A DNA stretch of 24,418 bases from Methylophilaceae bacterium (GCA_947379975.1 CANCPF010000026.1:1-24418), one strand, 5' to 3'. Counted from the stretch's first letter, positions 7,434-15,562 are shown. Numbers and translations are program-made. Notes: generated from the letters alone by a model not told the origin.

Positions 7434-7757
7434 TTAAACAGCAGTCTCTGTGACTTTCATGGATAGTGCCTGCTCATCTTCTAGCAAGTCCAGCAATCTA
7501 TCTACATTCGGGTGTTTGCCAGGGCAATTTTCCGCATCACCGGTATGTTCTGCAAAGAGACTTAAACCTTCTACTGCTGCATCTAAAGAAATCTCTCCAT
7601 ACATACGAAACAGGTGGTAATACACTTTTACCGAACCGTGGCTGCCTGGTTTGTTCTCAATAACGCCCGCTGAACTGCCATCTCCATTAAATAACTCAAT
7701 ACGTTGCACATGCGAAGCATCGTCTAAAGTTTGTAATACGTCGCTGAATTTTTGCAT
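7434..7757 (-). CDS. DUF2322-like small protein
   Basis: The 107-residue cytosolic protein has no signal peptide or membrane segment. The sequence (VQRIELFNGDGSSAG, IENKPGSHGSVKVYYHLF, LSLFAEHTGDAENCPGKHPN, RLLDLLEDE) matches my memory of the uncharacterised proteobacterial family DUF2322, although I could not check this. The well-conserved GKHPN block near the C-terminus looks like a functional surface. No enzyme motif is recognisable. An AAGG Shine-Dalgarno lies about 10 bases before the ATG. It starts 14 bases after the coq7 stop on the same strand, so the two genes are very probably co-transcribed. The function is unknown. Confidence 0.82.
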   Translation of the reverse strand: MQKFSDVLQTLDDASHVQRIELFNGDGSSAGVIENKPGSHGSVKVYYHLFRMYGEISLDAAVEGLSLFAEHTGDAENCPGKHPNVDRLLDLLEDEQALSMKVTETAV

Positions 7758-7771
7758 TTTGGACTGACCTT

Positions 7772-8416
7772 TTATAAATAATAAGTTGATGTTGTCATCA
7801 ACGTTGACACTTGTTTCATTAAGAACTTGGCGGGTGCTGGTAGTTCTGCTGCACCAAGTTGCTTTGCCTCTTGCGCATGCTTAGCTTCGTCCTGCTGCAT
7901 TATTTCAATAATCTTCCTAGTCTTTAAGTCAGATTCTGGCAGTTTATTTAAGTGACTAGCCAAGTGCGCCTCGACCTGTTGTTCAGTTTCAGCCACAAAA
8001 CCTAAATTCCATTGATCACCTAGCGCCCCAGCAATAACACCCATCGTGAACGAGCCTGCATAAAATAAGGGATTAAGCACACTAGTGCGACCGCCAAGTT
8101 GAGCAATCCGAGTTTCGCACCAGGCCAAATGATCTGTTTCTTCTTGCGCAGCCTGTTTTAGCGCCAGTGTTGTTTGAGCGCTATGCGCAGTCAGCGCCTG
8201 TCCGCTATATAAAGCCTGAGCACACACTTCCCCCGTATGATTTACCCGCATTAGGGCGCTGGCGTGCGCTTTTTCTGCTACTGTTAAATCAGCTTCGGCG
8301 ATATTAGCATCTGGATGCGCTCTCTCGCTACGTGGTTTAGCCAGCAGGGTGCGTAGGCCAGTATCAAGCTCAACAATGAATGTATCTAATTTATTTAATC
8401 TAGTTTTATTTAGCAT
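7772..8416 (-). CDS. coq7: 2-polyprenyl-3-methyl-6-methoxy-1,4-benzoquinone monooxygenase (Coq7 type)
   Basis: Coq7 is a di-iron monooxygenase that performs the C6 hydroxylation of the quinone ring, the last hydroxylation in ubiquinone synthesis. It does the job that UbiF does in enterobacteria. All six carboxylate/His iron ligands can be placed: E63 (in HTGEVCAQALY), E93 and H96 (EETDH), E145, E177 and H180 (DEAKH). The central RVNHTGEVCAQALYSGQ and ETDHLAWCETRI blocks are characteristic. At 214 residues it is the usual bacterial length. The short N-terminal extension (LNKLDTFIVELD) is also typical. It is transcribed together with the downstream DUF2322-like gene. Its presence implies aerobic ubiquinone-based respiration. 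Confidence 0.94.
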   Translation of the reverse strand: MLNKTRLNKLDTFIVELDTGLRTLLAKPRSERAHPDANIAEADLTVAEKAHASALMRVNHTGEVCAQALYSGQALTAHSAQTTLALKQAAQEETDHLAWCETRIAQLGGRTSVLNPLFYAGSFTMGVIAGALGDQWNLGFVAETEQQVEAHLASHLNKLPESDLKTRKIIEIMQQDEAKHAQEAKQLGAAELPAPAKFLMKQVSTLMTTSTYYL

Positions 8417-8477
8417 AGTTTTTATGACTTCATTTCGCTTGATATTAGTCTAATAGAGATTGATCTGGTAGACAGTG

Positions 8478-8492
8478 CTATATTGAATATAG
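8478..8492. repeat. Short palindrome upstream of coq7
   Basis: CTATATT-G-AATATAG is a 7-bp inverted repeat around a single base, in the 161-base gap between the GlcF-like gene and coq7. It lies about 62 bases upstream of the coq7 start. It could be an operator or part of a promoter; the rest of the gap is AT-rich without a clear terminator. Confidence 0.4.
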
Positions 8493-8577
8493 TTTTATTT
8501 AATCGTGCAGTATTCAAGGTTGTTTTTTTTAATACAAAATTATTAAACACGATTTATTTTACGCTCAAATTACTTGG

Positions 8578-9765
8578 TTAAACCAAGCTCATTTGTTGGG
8601 CAATTATTTGTATTGGATGCATCACCGAAACCTTTAAGCCTTGTTCTCGTAGCCCACTTGCCATGTGTAAGCTACAGCCAATGTTCGAGGTCGCCAGGGT
8701 AGCCACATTATTAGCTTTAATAATGGTCAGCTTGTCTTCAAGTAATTGATTGGCCATGTCATTTTGCGTCAGCATATAGGCGCCTGCGCCACCACAGCAC
8801 TGGCTGTTTCCAGCTAATGATTGAATATCCGCCTGCGGGATCTTTTTAAGTAAGCTATAAACTGCTTGATGGCTATTTTGCCCATTACGCAGTGAGCAAG
8901 GATCTTGTACATAAATGCGTTCAGGCAGCGGCTTTATTTGAATATTGGTCCAATCACAAGCCATTAAAAACGCACTAATATCTTGAGTTTTGTGTTTTGG
9001 TAAATAGTCGCTTAAGCCAGAGCCACAACCACTTGCACTAGTTAATAGCGGGATGGACGGATCAAAACTAGCTGCATTTAAAGCGACCAACTGTGAGGCC
9101 TCTTTGGCGTCACCCATTTGTCTAGCAATGCTGCCACAACAAGTTTGCTGCATTGGCACATGCACATCAAAGCCTAGTTTATTTAATACATAAATACTGG
9201 CTAATAGCGTTTGGCTATCTAGCGCACTGCTAGTGCAGCCTAAAAATAAGCTAACTGCGCCTTTTTTATTAGGCATAGCTGCATCTAAAGTGGCTAAATA
9301 AAGTGGTTTCCATGTCACTGGCTTCGCAATGGTGGGTAACAGCTTGGCTGCAGGTATTAGGCTTTGTATCAAGCGACTAAGTTTTAATTTTTGCACCAAC
9401 CAAACTAGCCAGCTTAAGCTGTAAGTTAAATGGCGATGACGAATAAAGGGTTTCGCTAGTGATAAAAAATGGCTTTTTTTAGGAATGAATAGCGCACGCG
9501 CGGTGTCAATCAAGGCGCCGTAATTGACGTTATTAGGGCAGGCGGTTTCACAACTACGGCAGTTTAAGCACAAATCAATATGTTCTTTAAATCGGTCATT
9601 ATTCGGCAAAATATCTTGAGCTACTGCGCGCATGAGCTGAATTCTACCGCGCGGAGAATCTGCTTCTGAACCAGTTTTTCGGTAAGTGGGACAATGCGGC
9701 AAGCAGAGGCCGCAAGCCACGCAGCGATCCGCTTCTGTAATTAATTCTTTTATGTTGAATGCCAT
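8578..9765 (-). CDS. GlcF-like (Fe-S)-binding heterodisulfide-reductase-type protein
   Basis: The 395-residue protein has two N-terminal 4Fe-4S motifs: CVACGLCLPHCP (C15, C18, C21, C25) and CLNCRSCETACP (C66, C69, C72, C76). Two CCG domains follow, with QQTCCGS (C209, C210) and SQCCGGAGAY (C323, C324). This is the layout of GlcF, the iron-sulfur subunit of glycolate oxidase (E. coli 407 residues), and of related lactate-oxidising subunits. Such proteins pass electrons from a flavin subunit to the quinone pool. The usual flavin partners glcD and glcE are not adjacent, so the substrate is undecided. No strong Shine-Dalgarno is seen before the ATG. The domain architecture is clear, the pathway is inference. 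Confidence 0.87.
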   Translation of the reverse strand: MAFNIKELITEADRCVACGLCLPHCPTYRKTGSEADSPRGRIQLMRAVAQDILPNNDRFKEHIDLCLNCRSCETACPNNVNYGALIDTARALFIPKKSHFLSLAKPFIRHRHLTYSLSWLVWLVQKLKLSRLIQSLIPAAKLLPTIAKPVTWKPLYLATLDAAMPNKKGAVSLFLGCTSSALDSQTLLASIYVLNKLGFDVHVPMQQTCCGSIARQMGDAKEASQLVALNAASFDPSIPLLTSASGCGSGLSDYLPKHKTQDISAFLMACDWTNIQIKPLPERIYVQDPCSLRNGQNSHQAVYSLLKKIPQADIQSLAGNSQCCGGAGAYMLTQNDMANQLLEDKLTIIKANNVATLATSNIGCSLHMASGLREQGLKVSVMHPIQIIAQQMSLV

Positions 9766-9861
9766 GCCGTTATTATAAACCTTGCGTTATTGGCTAAGGG
9801 ATATGAAAGTGAATGATTACAAATTTATCTGATGGTTTTTTCATGCATGTAATATTAAGTC

Positions 9862-9908
9862 GGCTTAAATAAAAAATCCGCCTTATTTAAGGGCGGAATT
9901 TTTAAGCC
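9862..9908 (-). terminator. Intrinsic terminator after the CtpA-type protease gene
   Basis: Read on the minus strand, the stem (TCCGCC at 9877-9882 pairing with GGCGGA at 9892-9897, 9-base loop) is followed by a T-rich tail. Outer GGCTTA/TAAGCC arms extend the structure. It lies 43 bases beyond the protease stop and before the GlcF-like gene, separating the two transcripts. Confidence 0.83.
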
Positions 9909-9950
9909 AACTAACAAGCGTTAGCCTGTGCGATAACGCTTAACTAAAGG

Positions 9951-11384
9951 TTAGCTTTTTGTTGGCTCAACTTTTGCAGGTTCAGTATGAATTACCGGCT
10001 TGCCTTTTAAAAAATTCATAGCTTGAGTGAACTGAATATCTTCAGCGCTAGCCGGCTCAATTGGGCCTGTAGGTTCGGCAAATTTCTTCTCATTTAACTT
10101 GGCTTTAGCCGCAGTTGCAACTTCTGGTTTTACCACAACGCCAGCCTGTGCATCTTTAGGGTTAGATAAATGGCCAGATAGATCGGCCTCATGAATATTA
10201 TTTGATTGGTCAGTACCATCTTCAACAATAAAATCAGGGTCAATACCTTTGGCTTGAATTGATCGGCCATTCGGTGTGAAATAACGTGCAGTGGTGAGTT
10301 TAATGGCGGCACCATTATTCATCGGCATAATGGTTTGTACAGAACCTTTACCAAAAGTTCTAATGCCAACTAATGTTGCGCGCTTATGGTCTTGCAAAGC
10401 GCCGGCAACAATTTCTGATGCGGAAGCTGAGCCTGCGTTAATTAACACTACCATAGGCACCGTTTTTAAATCTGCAGGAATGTCACGTATATAGTCATTC
10501 GATGAACCGCCGCGGGCATAATTTTCTGGGCTAACAGTGAGCTGCATTTTAGAATCAGCAGCACGACCTTCTGTGTATACCACTAAGGTATCTTTAGGCA
10601 GAAAAGCCGCCGCAACGCCTACTGCGCCATTCAGCAAACCGCCTGGATCGTTACGCAGATCTAATACAAAGCCTTTGAAAGGACCTTTATTTTCATCGTA
10701 CATAGCCTTAATGGCTTTGGCTAAGTCTTCACCAGTGCGTTCTTGAAACTGTGTGACTCTTGCGTAGGCATAGCCAGGCTCAGTCATTTTATACTTAACA
10801 CTTTTGTTTTTAATAATGGCTCTAAGCAAGGTGAATGTGAGTGGTTTAAGCTCATTCTTGCGTATTACCGTCAATGTAAGTGGTGTGTCAGGTTTGCCAC
10901 GCATGCGCTTTACTGCATCGTTTAAATTTAAGCCTTTTACTGGGGTATCATCTAGTTTCATAATTAAATCGCCAGATTTAATTCCCGCTTTGTAGGCAGG
11001 CGAGTCTTCGATCGGTGAAATTACTTTTACTAGTCCATCTTCCATGCCCACTTCAATGCCTAAGCCACCAAACTCTCCCTGAGTAGCGGCTTGCATATCT
11101 TTAAACGCATCTACATCCATATAGGTTGAGTGTGGATCTAATCCAGTTAACATACCACTAATGGCTTCAGAAATTAGTTTTTTGTCTGCAACTGGCTCTA
11201 CATAATCACTTTTAATCTTACCGAACACTTCAGCAAAAGTTCTTAGGTCATCAAGTGGTAACTGTGGTTTAACCATTTTTTCAGCCACGGCAGAATAGGT
11301 TAAACTCAACATTAAGCCGAGTACTAGACCGGAGCCAACCAAGCCGATTTTAGTAAAACGCTGATATTTATTATTAGCTTGCAT
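9951..11384 (-). CDS. S41-family carboxyl-terminal processing protease (CtpA type)
   Basis: This is a 477-residue periplasmic or membrane-anchored serine protease. An N-terminal signal or anchor (about residues 11-34) leads to the typical N-terminal domain (FAEVFGKIKSDYVEPV, MLTGLDPHSTYMD). A PDZ domain follows (about 105-180, GGLGIEVGMEDGLVKV, SPAYKAGIKSGDLIMKLDD), then the S41 core with LRNDPGGLL. The catalytic dyad is visible as S321 in NAGSASASE, with K346 and Q350 in GIRTFGKGSVQ. A Pro/Lys-rich tail closes the protein. CtpA-type proteases trim the C-termini of envelope proteins and, in some bacteria, degrade peptidoglycan hydrolases. GGGAA upstream serves as ribosome site. It is monocistronic with its own terminator. 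Confidence 0.92.
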   Translation of the reverse strand: MQANNKYQRFTKIGLVGSGLVLGLMLSLTYSAVAEKMVKPQLPLDDLRTFAEVFGKIKSDYVEPVADKKLISEAISGMLTGLDPHSTYMDVDAFKDMQAATQGEFGGLGIEVGMEDGLVKVISPIEDSPAYKAGIKSGDLIMKLDDTPVKGLNLNDAVKRMRGKPDTPLTLTVIRKNELKPLTFTLLRAIIKNKSVKYKMTEPGYAYARVTQFQERTGEDLAKAIKAMYDENKGPFKGFVLDLRNDPGGLLNGAVGVAAAFLPKDTLVVYTEGRAADSKMQLTVSPENYARGGSSNDYIRDIPADLKTVPMVVLINAGSASASEIVAGALQDHKRATLVGIRTFGKGSVQTIMPMNNGAAIKLTTARYFTPNGRSIQAKGIDPDFIVEDGTDQSNNIHEADLSGHLSNPKDAQAGVVVKPEVATAAKAKLNEKKFAEPTGPIEPASAEDIQFTQAMNFLKGKPVIHTEPAKVEPTKS

Positions 11385-11405
11385 GTATTATTCCCAAACG
11401 ATGGT

Positions 11406-11432
11406 AACTAAGTTGATATGACAAACTTAGTT
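11406..11432. promoter_or_regulatory. Inverted repeat in the upstream region of the CtpA-type gene
   Basis: AACTAAGTT and AACTTAGTT (9 bp, perfect) are separated by 9 bases in the 118-base divergent gap. A minus-strand TATAAT at 11456-11461 lies farther upstream, so the repeat would fall in the protease 5' untranslated region as a hairpin, or act as an operator. The -35 box of that candidate promoter is weak. Confidence 0.45.
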
Positions 11433-11491
11433 TTAATAGTTTCAAATGATCGTAAATTATATTCTGTAGAACAAATTTAAGTATAACAGTT

Positions 11492-11496
11492 AAGGG
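11492..11496 (+). promoter_or_regulatory. Shine-Dalgarno site supporting a TTG start
   Basis: AAGGG lies 6 bases before the TTG at 11503. No ATG or GTG is available at the N-terminus of this frame, so the site decides the start. Confidence 0.6.
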
Positions 11497-11502
11497 TAAA
11501 AA

Positions 11503-11799
11503 TTGATTAAGCACAACATTGAAATTACTTATTGCACACAATGCCGCTGGCTTTTGCGGGCAGCTTGGTTGGCGCAGGAGCTACTCACAACTTTTGAGAA
11601 AGATTTGACTAGTGTGGCATTAAAGCCCGGCAGTAATGGCATTTTTGAGATTAGCTTGAATCAGCAACTCATTTTTTCGCGTAAAGACGCGGGGCGCTTT
11701 CCGGAAGCTAAAGAAGTAAAGCAGTTGGTGCGCGATATTATTGATCCTAACCGCGATTTGGGGCATAGCGATAAGCCTGTTGTCACGCCAGATGTTTGA
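11503..11799 (+). CDS. SelT/SelW/SelH-family thioredoxin-like protein (Cys form)
   Basis: The 98-residue product begins with a beta strand leading into CTQC (C11, C14). This is the redox motif of the Rdx family, in which animal members carry selenocysteine at the second position; here it is cysteine, so no recoding is needed. RWLLRAAWLAQELL after the motif, the GSNGIFEISLNQQLIFSRK hairpin and FPEAKEVKQLVRD at the end match bacterial members. It probably acts in thiol redox reactions, but no substrate is known. Translation appears to begin at TTG, supported by an AAGGG site 6 bases upstream. It ends 28 bases before the convergent NlpC/P60 gene. Confidence 0.87.
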   Translation: MIKHNIEITYCTQCRWLLRAAWLAQELLTTFEKDLTSVALKPGSNGIFEISLNQQLIFSRKDAGRFPEAKEVKQLVRDIIDPNRDLGHSDKPVVTPDV

Positions 11800-11827
11800 C
11801 TGGACTGCGTATTCTGCTGCGCTGGAT

Positions 11828-12406
11828 TTATTGTACTAGCACCGCTTCTTTTATGAGATTTTTGTCAGCATCTATACGCTGCGCACCACTAAAGCGCGTT
11901 GACCAGTAGCCATCTTGCATATTTTCTACACGGACTTTTCCGCCAGCACTTGGTGAATGTATAAAGCGATTGTTGCCTAAGTAGATGCCGACATGGGAGA
12001 AAGTATTTCTCATAGTATTAAAAAACACCAAGTCACCAGGTTGTAAGTCATTTTTAGGCACAGTTTTACCTATCTGACTAATGGCTAGCGCACTATGCGG
12101 TAAGGTTAGACTTGCAGCTTGCTTAAATACATAGCGTACAAAACCACTACAATCAAAGCCCGTTTCAGGTGTATTCCCACCTCTTGCGTATTTTATGCCG
12201 GTAAGGCTGAGCGCGTTCACCAACACTTCACCCGCGCGACCAGACCAATTATAAGTGTTTTGTTCCTTACTAATTTGTTCTAGCGAGACATTTGCATCAG
12301 CCGTAGGCATGGGCATAGGCTCAATAGCCGAGCACGATACGCTGAAGAAAGCCAGCAGCAAGCACAAGACATAGCTTTTATTAATATTAATGAAGGTTTT
12401 AATCAC
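11828..12406 (-). CDS. NlpC/P60-family cell-wall hydrolase, secreted or lipoprotein
   Basis: NlpC/P60 proteins are cysteine endopeptidases that cut peptidoglycan stem peptides. The domain (about residues 60-178) carries the catalytic Cys86 in GFDCSGFVRYVF, His138 in SHVGIYLG and a third polar residue His150 in RFIHSPSAGG. The N-terminus has a hydrophobic signal (SYVLCLLLAFFSVSC). The cysteine at 25 could be lipidated, though its -3 residue is Ser rather than Leu, so an ordinary signal peptidase site after SCSA is also possible. No ATG is available. I chose GTG 12406 because a perfect TATAAT ends 6 bases upstream of it. A longer GTG start at 12445 is the alternative and would add 13 residues. 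Confidence 0.88.
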   Translation of the reverse strand: MIKTFININKSYVLCLLLAFFSVSCSAIEPMPMPTADANVSLEQISKEQNTYNWSGRAGEVLVNALSLTGIKYARGGNTPETGFDCSGFVRYVFKQAASLTLPHSALAISQIGKTVPKNDLQPGDLVFFNTMRNTFSHVGIYLGNNRFIHSPSAGGKVRVENMQDGYWSTRFSGAQRIDADKNLIKEAVLVQ

Positions 12407-12412
12407 AGTGAG

Positions 12413-12440
12413 ATTATAAGAACTTAAGCGAAAAACACAA
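12413..12440 (-). promoter_or_regulatory. Promoter immediately upstream of the NlpC/P60 gene
   Basis: On the minus strand TTGTGT (12435-12440) and a perfect TATAAT (12413-12418) are separated by 16 bases. Transcription would start about 6-7 bases past the -10 box, right at the GTG of 12406. This suggests a leaderless or nearly leaderless message. Confidence 0.45.
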
Positions 12441-12523
12441 AACACTAATGAGGAATTTACATTTTGTCATATTAGCTTCTATTTTTGTGCAAGCGTCTAA
12501 CTCATGGGATAATCACCATCCTT

Positions 12524-14452
12524 ATGAGCACACTTACCATACGCCAAGTTTTTGAAAAAGGCGGCATTTTAGCCGGGCAAATTGAAGGTTATAGCGCCCG
12601 CACGCAACAGTTAGAAATGGCCTTGGCGATTGCTGATGCCATAGAAAACAATACGCAGCTAGTGGCTGAAGCCGGGACTGGTACAGGTAAAACCTTTGCT
12701 TATTTGGTGCCGGCCTTGCTCACTGGCGGAAAAGTGATTATTTCTACTGGTACTAAAAACTTACAAGACCAGTTGTATAGTCGCGATTTACCTAATGTGC
12801 GCGATGCCTTAAAAGTACCGGTGACGGTGGCCATGTTAAAAGGCCGCGCTAATTACGTATGTCATTATCATCTTAATCGGGCCGAGCAAGAAGGCCGCTT
12901 TGCCTCACGTGAAGATGCTAAATATGTACACCTGATTAAAACTTTTGCTGAAAACAGTAAAACAGGTGATAAAAGCGAACTTAATTCTGTACCAGAAAAT
13001 GCCATGGTTTGGGCCAGCGTTACATCCACCCGTGATAATTGTTTAGGTTCAGATTGCAGTTTTTACAAAGAGTGCTTTGTCATGGAAGCGCGTAAAAAGG
13101 CCTTGGCGGCCGACGTGGTAGTAGTGAATCATCATCTATTTTTTGCTGATGTGATGCTACGTGACGAAGGGGTTGCTGAACTTTTACCTACCGCTAATAC
13201 TGTGATATTCGATGAAGCGCATCAATTGCCCGAAGTCGCGGGACTATTTTTTGGCGAAGATGTTTCCACCAGCCAGTTACATGAGTTGGCGCAAGATTGC
13301 ACAGCCGCCTATTTAACGTTGGCTAAAGATTGTGTTGCGCTGAGCAAAGCGATTCCAACCTTAGAGAAAGCAGCCAAAGATTTCCGGCTGATTTTTGCTT
13401 ACGAAGGCTCGCGCTTACCTGTGCAAAAAGCCTTGGCACTAAAAGGTTTTGACGAAGCTTATCAGCACATGCAAAGCGAACTTAAAGCTTTGGCGAAAGT
13501 GCTTGAAACCCAAGCCGCACGTGACCCCTTGCTAGAAAAATGCTGGCAACGCAGCGAAGCTTTATACGATTTGTTTAGCCGCTGGCAAACTGCAGAAAAT
13601 AATAATCTGGTGCGCTGGGTAGAAGTGTTCACCCATTCAGTGCAACTGCACGCCACGCCTTTAAGTGTGGCCGAAGGTTTTGGTAAACAACTGAATGCGC
13701 AACCGAGAGCTTGGATATTCACCTCAGCCACGTTAGCGGTTAAGAGTGATTTTAGTCACTATATTCAGCAAATGGGTTTGCAAGATGCCAAAACTGGCTT
13801 TTGGGAAAGCCCGTTTAATTACCAAGAGCAGGCGCTTTTATACGTGCCGCCGGACATGCCAGATCCTAACAGTCCAAGTTATACCGCTTGTGTCGTGGCC
13901 GCAGCGTTGCCAGTGTTACAAGCTAGCGGTGGCAGAGCTTTTATGCTTTCTACCAGCTTACGTGCCATGCGCGAGATTCACTCTTTACTCAAAGAAGCTT
14001 TTTCTGAAAACGGCATCGAAAGCCCGTTATTATTACAAGGCGAATGCTCACGCACCGAGTTATTAGACCGCTTTCGACAATTAGGCAACGCTGTATTAGT
14101 TGGTTCGCAAAGCTTTTGGGAAGGCGTAGATGTTCGCGGCGAAGCGCTAAGTGTGGTGATTATCGACAAACTCCCTTTCGCCCCGCCAGATGATCCGGTA
14201 TTGTCTGCACGCGTCGATAAATTGAACGAAGAAGGCAAAAACGCCTTTATGGAATATCAACTCCCTTATTCAGTCATCACTTTAAAACAAGGCGCAGGGC
14301 GCTTGATTCGTGATGAAAATGATAGAGGCGTATTGATGATTTGCGACCCGCGCTTGATTACGAAGTCTTACGGAAAAAGAATCTGGCAAAGCCTACCGCC
14401 GTTTAAGCGGACTAGAGAAATTAAAGATGTGCAGGATTTTTTCTTAACATGA
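12524..14452 (+). CDS. yoaA: YoaA/DinG-family Fe-S DNA helicase
   Basis: This 642-residue XPD/Rad3-like superfamily 2 helicase matches E. coli YoaA (636 residues) from end to end. Walker A is AGTGTGKT (about 50-57). The four Fe-S cysteines are C113, C173, C178 and C184 (NYVC, DNCLGSDC, YKEC). The DEAH box is VIFDEAHQLP (230-233), and the C-terminal motifs include GSQSFWEGVDVRG and LKQGAGRLIRDENDRG. YoaA helps cells survive replication-blocking damage. In E. coli it works bound to the polymerase III chi subunit (HolC) through its last 18 residues, which begin Arg-Thr. The same RTR triplet is present near this C-terminus (R629, T630). I chose ATG 12524 over a TTG 13 codons upstream. It begins a five-gene overlapping operon. 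Confidence 0.93.
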   Translation: MSTLTIRQVFEKGGILAGQIEGYSARTQQLEMALAIADAIENNTQLVAEAGTGTGKTFAYLVPALLTGGKVIISTGTKNLQDQLYSRDLPNVRDALKVPVTVAMLKGRANYVCHYHLNRAEQEGRFASREDAKYVHLIKTFAENSKTGDKSELNSVPENAMVWASVTSTRDNCLGSDCSFYKECFVMEARKKALAADVVVVNHHLFFADVMLRDEGVAELLPTANTVIFDEAHQLPEVAGLFFGEDVSTSQLHELAQDCTAAYLTLAKDCVALSKAIPTLEKAAKDFRLIFAYEGSRLPVQKALALKGFDEAYQHMQSELKALAKVLETQAARDPLLEKCWQRSEALYDLFSRWQTAENNNLVRWVEVFTHSVQLHATPLSVAEGFGKQLNAQPRAWIFTSATLAVKSDFSHYIQQMGLQDAKTGFWESPFNYQEQALLYVPPDMPDPNSPSYTACVVAAALPVLQASGGRAFMLSTSLRAMREIHSLLKEAFSENGIESPLLLQGECSRTELLDRFRQLGNAVLVGSQSFWEGVDVRGEALSVVIIDKLPFAPPDDPVLSARVDKLNEEGKNAFMEYQLPYSVITLKQGAGRLIRDENDRGVLMICDPRLITKSYGKRIWQSLPPFKRTREIKDVQDFFLT

Positions 14453-14865
14453 CATTAATTATCATCCCCGAAACCGACTACGAACTTAGCGCCATTCGCG
14501 CACAAGGCGCGGGCGGGCAGAATGTGAATAAAGTCTCAAGCGCGATTCATTTGCGTTTTGATATTCAGGCTTCTTCATTAAGCGATTGGTTAAAAGAGCG
14601 CTTGATGCATTTGAAAGATAGCCGCATTACTGATGAAGGTATTTTGATTTTAAAAGCCCAGCAATATCGTACTCAAGAGGCGAATAGAAAAGATGCGATT
14701 AAGCGCTTGCATGAGATTGTGAATGCGGCAAACCAAGTGAAACCTATGCGTTATGCGACCAGACCCAGTTATGGTTCTAAGCAACGGCGCTTAGAAAGTA
14801 AAACACAACGCGGGCAAATTAAGCAGATGCGTGGCAAAATAGCGTCTGACAAAAATGAGCATTAA
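14449..14865 (+). CDS. arfB: Alternative ribosome-rescue peptidyl-tRNA hydrolase
   Basis: The 138-residue protein has the class-I release-factor GGQ motif at residues 22-24 within IRAQGAGGQNVNKVSSAIHLRF. Its basic C-terminal tail (KQRRLESKTQRGQIKQMRGK) inserts in the mRNA channel of stalled ribosomes. It lacks codon-recognition domains, so it is ArfB (YaeJ; E. coli 140 residues), which releases nascent chains from ribosomes stalled without a stop codon. The ATG overlaps the yoaA stop by 4 bases and its own 3' end overlaps tsaB by 11 bases. Both the catalytic motif and the tail are intact, so it should be functional. Confidence 0.94.
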   Translation: MTLIIIPETDYELSAIRAQGAGGQNVNKVSSAIHLRFDIQASSLSDWLKERLMHLKDSRITDEGILILKAQQYRTQEANRKDAIKRLHEIVNAANQVKPMRYATRPSYGSKQRRLESKTQRGQIKQMRGKIASDKNEH

Positions 14866-15562
14866 ACCTAACGTGAATTTACTTGCACTCGACACCTCTA
14901 CTGAATATTTATCACTGGCCTTGTTGAAAGGCGATAAAACTTTCACCTTTGACCTTAACGCAGGGCAAACGCACTCGCAAATCATTTTGCCGCAGTTGCA
15001 AACTTTACTTAATGAAGCCAATTTGCAATTAAATATGCTGCAAGGCATTGCTTTTGGCGCAGGTCCAGGCTCGTTTACCGGTGTGCGCATTGCCGCTGGG
15101 GTGGCGCAGGGCTTAGGTTTTGGTGCCAATTTGCCCGTGGTCAGTATTTGCACATTATTGGCTTTGGCTGAAGCGAGCGGTGCGGCTAAAGTGATCGCCT
15201 GTTTAGATGCGCGAATGGGCGAGGTGTATCACGCGGCTTATGCAAAAGTTGGCGGCGAATGGCAAACAATTATTGAGCCAGGTTTATATAAGCCGGAAGC
15301 GGTACCTGCCATAGAAGGTGATAATTGGACTGGCGCAGGTAGTGGCTGGCAGACATATGCTGAGCAGTTGGGTGCGACTTACCTAGGGCAATTGCAGGAT
15401 GTTCAAGCACAATTATTACCTAGCGCTAGCGCCATGCTCAGTCTAGCGCAGCCGATCTTTGCAAGAGGCGAGGCAAAGCCAGCAAGTGAAGCGATGCCGA
15501 TTTATATTCGAAATCGCGTCGCGCTCAAAACAGCGGAGCGCGAGCAGGGCTTGCGTTTATGA
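14855..15562 (+). CDS. tsaB: tRNA threonylcarbamoyladenosine biosynthesis protein TsaB
   Basis: TsaB is the ASKHA-fold partner that activates TsaD in making t6A37 on ANN-decoding tRNAs. The 235-residue protein shows LLALDTSTEYLSLALL at the N-terminus, HSQIILPQLQTLL, and GAGPGSFTGVRIAAGVAQGL (about 68-87). A CLDARMGEVYHAAY segment follows. The C-terminus contains PIYIRNRVA. Length is close to E. coli TsaB (231). It overlaps arfB by 11 bases and rimI by 4, the common tsaB-rimI arrangement of proteobacteria. It is essential in most bacteria. No anomaly is visible. Confidence 0.93.
   Translation: MSIKPNVNLLALDTSTEYLSLALLKGDKTFTFDLNAGQTHSQIILPQLQTLLNEANLQLNMLQGIAFGAGPGSFTGVRIAAGVAQGLGFGANLPVVSICTLLALAEASGAAKVIACLDARMGEVYHAAYAKVGGEWQTIIEPGLYKPEAVPAIEGDNWTGAGSGWQTYAEQLGATYLGQLQDVQAQLLPSASAMLSLAQPIFARGEAKPASEAMPIYIRNRVALKTAEREQGLRL

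Noticed and set aside
8478..8500. The CTATATT/AATATAG palindrome followed by TTTTATTT as a plus-strand terminator
   Set aside because: No plus-strand gene ends here and the stem is short and AT-only; an operator or chance is more likely.
11503..11799. Selenoprotein with in-frame UGA
   Set aside because: The motif is CTQC with cysteine codons; no UGA recoding is required.
14791..15153. A 120-codon minus-strand reading frame opposite tsaB
   Set aside because: No ribosome site or recognisable protein; it is the shadow of arfB and tsaB coding sequence.
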